Source of the DNA: Hyphomicrobium sp. CS1BSMeth3
GTDB lineage: Bacteria; Pseudomonadota; Alphaproteobacteria; Rhizobiales; Hyphomicrobiaceae
Assembly (NCBI RefSeq): GCF_900117415.1
Contig: NZ_FPEI01000006.1
Location: 434,001 to 498,000, forward strand
DNA length: 64,000 bases
Direction: 5' to 3'
Below, in pieces: positions 44,157-51,804 of this stretch. The position numbers and the translations under genes are program-made. Below the pieces are notes generated by a model. The model saw only the letters and a list, made by a program, of their open reading frames with translations. It was not told the DNA's origin and made no database searches. The number at the start of each line of letters is the position of its first letter. Position 1 is the stretch's first letter.

Positions 44157-44961
44157 TCTGGCGAAAGTCCTTCCGATGAACGCGCGGTCGAAGCCGAAGA
44201 TCGTGGCCAAGGGCATTCAAAAGAGCTTCGGCAATGTCCTTGCCATGGAGGACGTCACGCTCTCCATCCAGGAGCGGGAGTTCGTCGCGATCATTGGCCC
44301 GAGCGGCTGCGGCAAGTCGACCTTCCTGTATTTGATTGCGGGCTTCGAGAAGCCGAGCGGCGGCGAGCTCACGATCAATGGCAACGCCATTACGGGGCCG
44401 GGGCCGGATCGCGGCGTCGTGTTCCAGGAGTTCGTGCTGTTTCCATGGCTGACAGTGCTGCGGAACATCACGCTCGGTCTCGACATTCAGGGTGTGAAGC
44501 GCGAGGAAGCCGAGGCGCGGGCCCTCAAGTGGATCCGCCTGACCGGGCTTTCAGGCTTCGAGAACGCCTATCCGTCGACGCTGTCGGGCGGCATGAAGCA
44601 GCGCGTCGCGATCGCGCGGGCATTGACGTACGATCCGGAAGTGCTGCTGCTCGATGAGCCGTTCGGCGCGCTCGACGTGCAGACCAAGAATTACATGATC
44701 CGCGACCTGCAGGACCTGTGGCAGGAAGCGAACCGGACCATCGTGATGATCACGCACAGCGTCAGTGAGGCCGTGCATATGGCGGATCGCGTGGTCGTCC
44801 TCAGCTCGCGGCCGTCTCGTGTCATCGCCGATGTCCGCATCGACGTTCCTCATCCGCGCGACCGCCGCAATCCGACGATGCATCGCTACGAGGACGAGAT
44901 CACGGCCATCCTGTCGGCCGAAGTGGACAAGGCCATGAGCCTGGAGCGACAGATCAGGTAG
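44146..44961 (+). CDS. ABC transporter ATP-binding protein, SsuB/TauB type
   Basis: The 271-residue ATPase has Walker A GPSGCGKST, VFQEFVLFPWLTVLRN, signature LSGGMKQRVAIARAL, Walker B LLLDEPFGALD and ITHSVSEAV, all as in SsuB/TauB. It starts at GTG inside the end of the second permease gene. It is the last gene of the nine-gene operon. Confidence 0.9.
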   Translation: MSADLAKVLPMNARSKPKIVAKGIQKSFGNVLAMEDVTLSIQEREFVAIIGPSGCGKSTFLYLIAGFEKPSGGELTINGNAITGPGPDRGVVFQEFVLFPWLTVLRNITLGLDIQGVKREEAEARALKWIRLTGLSGFENAYPSTLSGGMKQRVAIARALTYDPEVLLLDEPFGALDVQTKNYMIRDLQDLWQEANRTIVMITHSVSEAVHMADRVVVLSSRPSRVIADVRIDVPHPRDRRNPTMHRYEDEITAILSAEVDKAMSLERQIR

Positions 44962-45584
44962 CGTCGTTTGAGGCTTGGTGTCCCGCGCATTCTTTTGCGC
45001 CCCCGGTTTTGCTCGCTCCCCGGCTGAATGCCGGATGCTCGGCGCTGGGCCGCCTTCCACTCCCGGTCTTGTTGCTGCTCGTCCGCGCGCCGGATCGGCG
45101 GTAGCGAGGCTATAGGCGAGGGGCCGCGTGCTCAAAATCGCCAGCGTGTCATGGCGAGATGGGCGGAGGGTGCGTGCAAGGCCGCAGGCATATGTTGTCC
45201 CTTCACTGGGCGAAGCGAGCCTCGTGCCGGCGATTGCCGAAGCCCCGAACGATGTTTCCTTGAGATCGTCCGACAGCCTCCTGGCGGACGTCGACGTTCT
45301 ACAGCGGCCTCGCCGAGCGAGCGGTCTCCACCGTCGATCGCCCAGGTGCGGATGCCGACTGTGGGCTACCTCGATGCCAAATAGGCCCGGTTCGATGTGA
45401 TGTGGCGCCCTGGGGCACCCTCAGTCAACGAGCCGCCGAGATTGCCCTGTTCCAGGATGGCTGCCCGACGCGTGAAGATTTACCATATCGATCGATGCAA
45501 TGGGCTGCTCACATCCGTGGAGCAGCAACGGGTCCAATCCCCGATTCGGTGGACGTGCCCGGGAATGTAAGGGCTTGAAATCAT
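44962..45584. other. Long intergenic stretch between the catabolic operon and tRNA-His
   Basis: About 620 bases with no gene I can support. Frames at 45028 and 45128 give low-complexity products without a ribosome-binding site or family resemblance. There is no strong hairpin after the operon. It may be decayed coding sequence next to a tRNA gene, but no integrase remnant or repeat of the tRNA 3' end was seen. Confidence 0.45.
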
Positions 45585-45661
45585 TGGTACCGCCTCCCCG
45601 GCTCGAACGGGGGACCCCCAGATCCACAATCTGGTGCTCTAACCAACTGAGCTAAGGCGGC
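45585..45661 (-). tRNA. tRNA-His (GTG)
   Basis: A 77-base cloverleaf reads on the minus strand from GCCGCCTTAGCTCAGTTGGT to AGGCGGTACCA. The anticodon stem CCAGA/TCTGG encloses TTGTGGA with anticodon GTG. The T arm is CCCCG-TTCGAGC-CGGGG and CCA is encoded. The first pair is G1:U72, base 73 is A, and the preceding base is T, so the usual extra G(-1):C73 pair of tRNA-His is absent, as reported for many alphaproteobacteria. Confidence 0.95.
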
Positions 45662-45941
45662 ACAGCACATCGGGGCCCGGAACGGGCGCTGGCCGATCGG
45701 CAGGGCGTTCTCTAACGTGCTTCCAGGGCCTTGGCAAGGCACGGGGCACGCCGCGGCGGCAATAGGCAAAGACGGCGTGCGGAAGATGGGGAACGCAGGT
45801 CCGTCGCGCGGTCCGCACATGGCGGAATTGGAGCGCTTACAGGGCCATATTGTTCTATAAGGCGGGGCTCATGACCAGCGGGCAGCAGCGCCGGGGGCGG
45901 CTCAACGCGAGAGGTCATTGGCAGCGGTACGGAGCTTACCT

Positions 45942-47879
45942 GTGCCCACACCCGTGTCCCGGACGCCCGAACCGGCAGTCGACGACCAGCCCAGCTCCGC
46001 CGAGATCGGAAGATCCGATGCCAGCCGCTTTGCGGCTCTTCTGGTAGTCGGCATCGGTGTCGTCTACGGCGATATCGGCACGAGCCCCCTCTACGCGTTC
46101 AGGGATGCCGTCGCCGCAGCGTCCGGCGGTCTCGGCGTGACGCCGCGGCCCGATGCCGTGCTCGGGATCCTGTCGCTCATCCTGTGGGCGCTCATCACGC
46201 TCGTGAGCACGAAGTACGTGCTGATCCTGTTGCGGGCGGACAACCACGGCGAGGGCGGGATCCTTGCGCTCATGGCCCTCGTCCAGCGCTCCGCTTCACG
46301 CAGGGCTCTGCCCGTGCTCGTGCTCGGCGCCATAGGGGGCGCACTCTTCTACGGCGATGCCCTGATCACGCCGGCCATCTCGGTGATGTCGGCCGTCGAG
46401 GGCGCAAAGCTCGCCATGCCGGTGTCTCAGAGAGAGGCGCTCATCGCGACCATCGTGATTCTTCTCGTGCTATTTGCAGTGCAGGGATATGGCACGCACC
46501 GCGTGGCAGGGGCCTTCGGGCCCATCATGATCATCTGGTTCCTCGTCATCGGTGCGGCGGGAATCTATCAGATCGCGCAGGCGCCGCAGGTGCTCGCCGC
46601 CGCAAATCCGCTGCATGCCGTCACGTTCCTGACGAGTGATGTCACTATCGGCCTCATGACGCTCGGCGCCGTGTTCCTCGCCGTGACGGGCGCGGAGGCC
46701 CTCTATGCCGATCTCGGGCACATCGGCCGCAGGCCCATCACGCTCGCATGGTTCTTCTTCGTTCTGCCGGCGCTGGTGCTCAGCTATTTCGGGCAGGGAG
46801 CGGTCGTGCTCTCGGACGCTTCGGCGATCGACAACCCGTTCTATCGGACTGTGCCTGAGAACTATCTCATGCCGATGGTCGGCCTAGCGACGGTTGCGAC
46901 GATCATTGCCAGTCAGGCGACGATCACGGGCGCCTATTCCTTGACCCGGCAGGCCATCCAGCTCCGATTGCTGCCGCGAATGGTGGTTCGGCATACGTCG
47001 GTCGAGCACGCCGGGCAGATTTATTTGCCGGCCGTGAACTGGCTCATGATGGCCGGCGTGCTCACGATCGTCGTGGTGTTCCAGGATTCGACGCACCTCG
47101 CCGCCGCCTACGGCATCGCCGTCACTGGCACCATGATCGTCACGGCGACCCTCGCGTGCATGATGATGGCCTGGCACTGGAAGTGGCCGGCGTGGCGGAT
47201 CGCCCTCGTCATGGCGCCATTCCTGGCCATAGAGCTGGTCTTCCTGGCGGCCAACCTGCTCAAGGTGGCGGAAGGCGGCTGGGTCACGCTGCTCATCGGC
47301 GCCGTGATGCTGACGATCATGCTCGTATGGTGGAAGGGCTCCGATATCCTTCTCGCCAAGACGCGGCGGAGCGAGCTGCCGCTGGTCGACCTCATGCCGA
47401 GCCTCGAGCGATCGAGCGTGACCGTTGTCCCGGGCACGGGCGTCTATCTCACGGCCAATGCCGACAACACGCCGACGGCACTCCTCCACACGATGAAGCA
47501 CTTCAAGGTCATGCACGAGCGCATCGTGGTGCTGACGGTGATCAACTCCAACTGGCCGTATCTCGAATTGGGGGAGAGCGTCTCGATCGAGCGGCTGTCG
47601 GATCGGCTCATCCGCGTGCGCGTCGTCACGGGTTTCATGCAGCAGCCGAACATTCCGAGCGTGATGGACTATTGCCGCACGCACGGCGTTCCCGGCGAGA
47701 GCGCGTCGACCTCGTTCATGCTGTCACGGCGGGAGGTGAAGGCCGAGCGGCCGTCCGCGATGCCGCGTCCCGCAACGGCTCTGTTCGTGATGCTCGCGCA
47801 CAATGCCGCCGACGCGACCGACTACTTCGGCATTCCGAAGGATCGCGTCGTCGAGATCGGCACCCAGGTCGGGCTCTAG
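45942..47879 (+). CDS. kup: Kup-type potassium transporter
   Basis: The 645-residue protein has twelve or so membrane helices (about 20-450) and a cytoplasmic C-terminal domain. GVVYGDIGTSPLYAFRDAV, HGEGGILALMALVQ, GGALFYGDALITPAISVMSAVEG and GAEALYADLGHIGRRPI are Kup signatures. It takes up K+ with protons in the inner membrane. GTG at 45942 with GGAG eight bases upstream was chosen; a TTG at 45918 is in frame, but its GAGGT is too close. The stop lies in CTAGTGTGAT, like the repeat ends seen at 42274-42440. Confidence 0.92.
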   Translation: MPTPVSRTPEPAVDDQPSSAEIGRSDASRFAALLVVGIGVVYGDIGTSPLYAFRDAVAAASGGLGVTPRPDAVLGILSLILWALITLVSTKYVLILLRADNHGEGGILALMALVQRSASRRALPVLVLGAIGGALFYGDALITPAISVMSAVEGAKLAMPVSQREALIATIVILLVLFAVQGYGTHRVAGAFGPIMIIWFLVIGAAGIYQIAQAPQVLAAANPLHAVTFLTSDVTIGLMTLGAVFLAVTGAEALYADLGHIGRRPITLAWFFFVLPALVLSYFGQGAVVLSDASAIDNPFYRTVPENYLMPMVGLATVATIIASQATITGAYSLTRQAIQLRLLPRMVVRHTSVEHAGQIYLPAVNWLMMAGVLTIVVVFQDSTHLAAAYGIAVTGTMIVTATLACMMMAWHWKWPAWRIALVMAPFLAIELVFLAANLLKVAEGGWVTLLIGAVMLTIMLVWWKGSDILLAKTRRSELPLVDLMPSLERSSVTVVPGTGVYLTANADNTPTALLHTMKHFKVMHERIVVLTVINSNWPYLELGESVSIERLSDRLIRVRVVTGFMQQPNIPSVMDYCRTHGVPGESASTSFMLSRREVKAERPSAMPRPATALFVMLAHNAADATDYFGIPKDRVVEIGTQVGL

Positions 47880-47888
47880 TGTGATGGC

Positions 47889-47950
47889 AGCGCGCGGGCT
47901 TGCCGCGCGCTCAGGATCAATCCTGGCCCGAGCGCGCCCTTCGCGCGCTC
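47889..47950. terminator. Three consecutive hairpins between convergent kup and purA
   Basis: AGCGCGCGG-GCTTG-CCGCGCGCT (47889-47911), CAGGAT-CA-ATCCTG (47912-47925) and GAGCGCGC-CCTTC-GCGCGCTC (47930-47950) follow one another and fill the 69-bp gap, the last reaching the purA stop codon. None has a U-run. They probably end transcription from both sides or shield the 3' ends. Confidence 0.65.
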
Positions 47951-49259
47951 AGTCTTGAAACGGATCCTTCATCAGGATCGTGTCATCGCGCTCGGGGCTC
48001 GTGGAGAGCAGCGTCACCGGGCACTCGATCAGCTCCTCGATGTGGCGCACGTACTTGACCGCCTGCGCGGGCAGGTTTGCCCAGCTCCGCGCGCCCTGCG
48101 TCGACTCAGTCCAGCCCTCGAAAGTCTCGTAGATGGGCTTGACGCGCGCCTGCTCGTTCATGCCCGCAGGCAGCCTGTCGATGCGCTTGCCGTCGAGCTC
48201 ATAGGCAACGCAGACCTTGATCTCGGGAAGCGCGTCGAGGATGTCGAGCTTGGTCAGCGCGATGCCGTTGATGCCGGCAACGCGCACGATCTGGCGCACG
48301 AGCACGGCATCGAACCAGCCGCAGCGGCGCCGCCGGCCGGTGTTGACACCGAACTCCTTGCCGCGCTCGCCGAGCAGACGGCCGATCTCGTCGGGCTCGC
48401 CGTCGGGGCCGAGCAGCTCGGTCGGGAAGGGGCCCGAGCCGACGCGCGTCGTGTAGGCCTTGGCGAGGCCGAGCACATAGCTCAGCGCCGAGGGACCGAG
48501 GCCCGAGCCGGCCGCGGCCTGGCCGGCAATCGTATTCGACGAGGTGACGTACGGGTACGTGCCGTGATCCACGTCGAGCAGCGCGCCCTGCGCGCCCTCG
48601 AAGAGAATGCGCTTGCCGGCCTTGCGCGCCCGGTCGAGCGTTTCCCAGACCGTGTCGATATAGGGCAGGATCTTCGGCGAGATCTCGGAGAGCTCGCGGA
48701 TCAGCACTTCCTTCTCGATCTCCGGTTTGCCGAGGCCGCGGCGCAGCGCGTTGTGGTGGACGAGCAGGCGGTCGATCTTGGGGCCGAGATTGTGCAGGTT
48801 GCGCAGGTCCTGAACGCGGATCGCACGGCGGCCGACCTTGTCCTCGTAGGCGGGGCCAATGCCGCGCCCCGTCGTGCCGATCTTCTGGGCTGCCGCCGCT
48901 TCCTCGCGGAGCTGGTCGAGCTCCCGGTGCAGAGGGAGGATCAGCGTCGCGTTCTCGGCGACCTTGAGCTGGTCGGGGCTGATATCGATGCCCAATTTGC
49001 GGATGCCCTCGATTTCGGCGACGAGGTGCCACGGATCGACGACGACACCATTGCCGATGACGGAGAGCTTGCCCGGGCGCACGACGCCGGAGGGGAGGAG
49101 CGCGAGCTTGTAGATCTTGCCGTCGATGACGAGTGTGTGGCCGGCATTATGGCCGCCCTGGAAGCGCACGACGATGTCGGCGCGCTCCGAAAGCCAGTCC
49201 ACAATCTTGCCTTTGCCCTCGTCGCCCCATTGGGCGCCGACAACCACCACGTTCGCCAT
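47949..49259 (-). CDS. purA: Adenylosuccinate synthetase
   Basis: The 436-residue cytoplasmic enzyme joins IMP and aspartate using GTP, the first committed step to [19 protein letters not shown] at the N-terminus, [44 protein letters not shown] and [13 protein letters not shown] are family motifs, and the length is normal. The ATG at 49259 fits the family start [12 protein letters not shown]; the frame is open further upstream through a tandem repeat that is not coding. The gene is convergent with kup. Confidence 0.97.
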   Translation of the reverse strand: MANVVVVGAQWGDEGKGKIVDWLSERADIVVRFQGGHNAGHTLVIDGKIYKLALLPSGVVRPGKLSVIGNGVVVDPWHLVAEIEGIRKLGIDISPDQLKVAENATLILPLHRELDQLREEAAAAQKIGTTGRGIGPAYEDKVGRRAIRVQDLRNLHNLGPKIDRLLVHHNALRRGLGKPEIEKEVLIRELSEISPKILPYIDTVWETLDRARKAGKRILFEGAQGALLDVDHGTYPYVTSSNTIAGQAAAGSGLGPSALSYVLGLAKAYTTRVGSGPFPTELLGPDGEPDEIGRLLGERGKEFGVNTGRRRRCGWFDAVLVRQIVRVAGINGIALTKLDILDALPEIKVCVAYELDGKRIDRLPAGMNEQARVKPIYETFEGWTESTQGARSWANLPAQAVKYVRHIEELIECPVTLLSTSPERDDTILMKDPFQD

Positions 49260-49375
49260 TGTCCGATGCCTCTTGTCCGCAGCGCGTGGCTGCCCAAAGG
49301 CGTTAGCCCGGGGCGCGGCGCGGCGCAAGAGGTGAATGCTCCTTGTGCGGCGGTTTTGCTTTAGTGCCGCGGTGG

Positions 49376-49525
49376 TTTGTTTTAGTGCCGCGGGCCGCTG
49401 GGAAGGGGTGCTGTCGCCTCCCACCGTTGTGCCATGCCCGCGGCGGTGGCTTTGTTTTAGTGCCGCGGGCTGCCGGGAAGGGGTGCTATCGCCTCCAGCC
49501 GTGGTGCTATGCCCGCGGCGGCCAG
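49376..49525. repeat. 75-bp tandem direct repeat upstream of purA
   Basis: Two copies of a 75-bp unit start at TTTGTTTTAG (49376 and 49451), with a short third piece (TTTGCTTTAGTGCCGCGG) at 49355. Each unit contains GCCGCGGGC and, 40 bases later, GCCCGCGGC (49387-49395 with 49436-49444; 49462-49470 with 49511-49519), a perfect 9-bp inverted repeat. The units differ at a few positions. They occupy most of the 368-bp gap 49260-49627 and would lie in the 5' leader of purA. No gene was seen in the gap. Confidence 0.8.
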
Positions 49526-49558
49526 AGCGACAGCGCAGTGTGTTATGCGCCCCACTTC

Positions 49559-49592
49559 CCCCTCTCCCCATTGTCTTCAATGGGGAGAGGGG
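49559..49592 (-). terminator. Strong hairpin after the BatA/DUF4159 operon
   Basis: CCCCTCTCCCCATTG and CAATGGGGAGAGGGG make a perfect 15-bp stem with a TCTT loop, 36 bases beyond the stop of the last operon gene. No U-run follows. The CCCTCTCCCC/GGGGAGAGGG arms are the same as those of hairpins at 58952-59064, so it is also a member of a dispersed repeat family. Confidence 0.7.
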
Positions 49593-49627
49593 ATGCTGGC
49601 GTGGCGGAGGCGCGAGTGGCTCTGGAG

Positions 49628-51760
49628 CTAACGCCCCTCGCGCCACCAGGCCAGTGTCAGGAAGGCGAGCAGGGCCGCGAGGGCGAGCAGTCCCGTGAAC
49701 ATCGGGGTGATGCGCACCCCGCGCGTCACGTAGGCCTCGCGGTCCTTGAGACCCATCCAGCCCGAGCCCGCGAGCACGCGCGCATTGGCGAGCAGCGAGA
49801 CGCGGGGGACCTCGACAGCGGTATCGCTGGCGCTCGAGAGCAGGCCGCCGCCGCGCGTCCAGAACGTGCCGCCGCCCGTCGCGCTGATCAGGGGCTTGAG
49901 CTTCGCGTCGGTGGCCGTGACCTCGCTCATCTCGCGAGCATCCTCGAGGCCGGCATGGGCAACGGCCGTCAGCATGCGGCGGTCAGGCGGGGGGCCGTTC
50001 GTCTGCATTTTGTAGAGGCCGGGCTGGCGCACATCGATCGTCGTGCGCCACACGCCATCGGCAGCGCGCTCGAGCCGCACCTCGCTCGTCTCGCCGCCGG
50101 GAGACTGCACGCTGACGGGCGGCACGTCCTGCTCCATGGAGCGGCGTTCGATCGTGAGCTTCAGGCCGCGTGCGTCGGCAAGGAGACGCTCCTCCTCGAG
50201 ATCAGGCTCCTTCATGAGCCAATGCGCCGTGCGCCGCAGGAGGTCGGTGTGCGGGCCGCCGCCGTCATAGCCGCGCGCCCAGAGCCAGGCGTGATCGGAG
50301 AGCATGAGCGCGACGCGCCCACGGCCGACGCGATCGAGAACGAGCAGCGGGCGCTCCTCGACGCCGCTCATGAGCGTGCGACCGCGAATGACGTTCGTCT
50401 CCACCTGACGGAACCAGCGGCCCCAGTCGGGCTCCTGATTTGGCTCGCGCAGGCCCGGCAGATTGCGCGTGACCGGGTGCTTGAGGCCTTCCGTGGTGAC
50501 GCGCGCCTTGAAGGGCTGCTCGATGACGCGGCCCGAGGGCGACGCCGGCAGTACGGGCGCGAGCGCCGTACGGAAGAGGCTCGCGGCCTGCGCAAAGTCA
50601 TCGCCCGAGGCAACGAGCAGCGCACCGCCGTTCGACACGTATCGCGCGATGTTGTCGTAGTAGATGGGCGGCAGGATGCCGCGGTTCTGATAGCGGTCGA
50701 AGATGATCAGGTCGAAGTTGGTGATCTTCTCCGAGAAGAGCTCGCGCGTCGGGAAGGCGATCAGCGAGAGCTGATGGATCGGCGTCCCGTCCTGCTTGTC
50801 GGGCGGGCGCAGAATGGTGAAGTGGACGAGATCCACGGCGGCATCGGACTTCAGCAGATTGCGCCAGACGCGCTCGCCGGCGTGCGGCTCGCCCGAGACC
50901 AGGAGGACGCGCAGGTTCTCGCGCACGCCTTCGGCGGCGATCACGACGCGATTGTTGAGGTGCGTGAGCTCGCCCGGCACAGGGTCGAGCTCGATCTCGA
51001 CGATATTCTGGCCGGCCGTCGGGAAGGGCATGGCGATGCGCGTGCGCGTGTCGATTTCCGTGCGAACGGTCTCGTCGGGGCGGCCTTCGCGGCGCACGCG
51101 CAGGTTCACCTGCCGGCTAGCCTGGCCGCTCTTGCCCGTCTCGCGCACGGCGACTTCGATGTCGCGCGGCGGGCCGTTGACGATGCCGAACTTCGGCGCG
51201 GTGATGACCTCGATGCGGCGGTCGAACTCGTCGGGTCGGCCCGTGATCAGCGCATGAATGGGCGCATTGAAGCCGAGTGCGGCGACGGAGGCCGGGATGT
51301 CATGGACCTGGCCGTCCGTGATCATGATCACGCCGGCGAGGCGGTCGGGTGCGATCTCAGCGAGCGCGCGGTTCAGATCCGTGAAGAGATGCGTGCCCGA
51401 GGCGCGGTCGCCGGTCGGCCGCGAGGCTTCGATCCATTTCACCTCGAGGCCGGGAATGCGCTTCAGCTTCTCTTCCAGATCGGCGCGGATCGCGGCGGTC
51501 TGCGCGGGGCGCCCCGCAATAGTCTGGCTCGTGCTCTCGTCGACGAGGACGACGGCGATGTTGTTGAGCCCTTCGCGCTCCTCCTGGCGGAAGGAGGGAT
51601 TGGCGAGGGCGGCGACCAGGGCCGCGAGCGCGAGCGCGCGGAGTGCAGCGCCGCGCGTGCGCCGGAAGAAGAGTACGGCGATCAGGGCGAGCGCAATGAG
51701 CGCCGCGGCCACCAGCACGGGCTGGGGCACCATCGGTGCAATGTCGATCGACCACGTCAT
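49628..51760 (-). CDS. Large membrane protein with vWA-like and glutamine-amidotransferase-like regions (BatA/MoxR operon)
   Basis: The 710-residue protein has two N-terminal helices (about 10-60), a vWA-like part starting [17 protein letters not shown] (about 68-190), beta-rich periplasmic segments, a region with [17 protein letters not shown] and [20 protein letters not shown] that resembles class I glutamine amidotransferase folds, and a C-terminal helix (about 685-705). No catalytic cysteine triad is visible, so it is probably structural. It closes the moxR operon, and such proteins always travel with it in alphaproteobacteria. The function is unknown, perhaps in envelope stress or complex assembly. 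Confidence 0.75.
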   Translation of the reverse strand: MTWSIDIAPMVPQPVLVAAALIALALIAVLFFRRTRGAALRALALAALVAALANPSFRQEEREGLNNIAVVLVDESTSQTIAGRPAQTAAIRADLEEKLKRIPGLEVKWIEASRPTGDRASGTHLFTDLNRALAEIAPDRLAGVIMITDGQVHDIPASVAALGFNAPIHALITGRPDEFDRRIEVITAPKFGIVNGPPRDIEVAVRETGKSGQASRQVNLRVRREGRPDETVRTEIDTRTRIAMPFPTAGQNIVEIELDPVPGELTHLNNRVVIAAEGVRENLRVLLVSGEPHAGERVWRNLLKSDAAVDLVHFTILRPPDKQDGTPIHQLSLIAFPTRELFSEKITNFDLIIFDRYQNRGILPPIYYDNIARYVSNGGALLVASGDDFAQAASLFRTALAPVLPASPSGRVIEQPFKARVTTEGLKHPVTRNLPGLREPNQEPDWGRWFRQVETNVIRGRTLMSGVEERPLLVLDRVGRGRVALMLSDHAWLWARGYDGGGPHTDLLRRTAHWLMKEPDLEEERLLADARGLKLTIERRSMEQDVPPVSVQSPGGETSEVRLERAADGVWRTTIDVRQPGLYKMQTNGPPPDRRMLTAVAHAGLEDAREMSEVTATDAKLKPLISATGGGTFWTRGGGLLSSASDTAVEVPRVSLLANARVLAGSGWMGLKDREAYVTRGVRITPMFTGLLALAALLAFLTLAWWREGR

Positions 51761-51804
51761 CCGGTCTCAGAACTCCATCACTACTGCCGTCGCGCGTGTC
51801 GCGC

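Noticed and set aside
45028-45400. Two overlapping frames of 118 and 90 codons before tRNA-His.
   Set aside because: Low-complexity products without a start signal; neither looks like a known family or a clear pseudogene.
45585-45661. tRNA-His as an attachment site for an integrated element.
   Set aside because: No integrase, no direct repeat of the tRNA 3' end and ordinary housekeeping genes on the downstream side.
49355-49525. Possible CRISPR array.
   Set aside because: Only two complete contiguous 75-bp units with no spacers and no cas genes.
49343-49600. In-frame 25-residue repeats produced by the 75-bp tandem repeat.
   Set aside because: The unit length is a multiple of three by chance; no ribosome-binding site, no plausible protein, and the frame continues as the mirror of a real gene.
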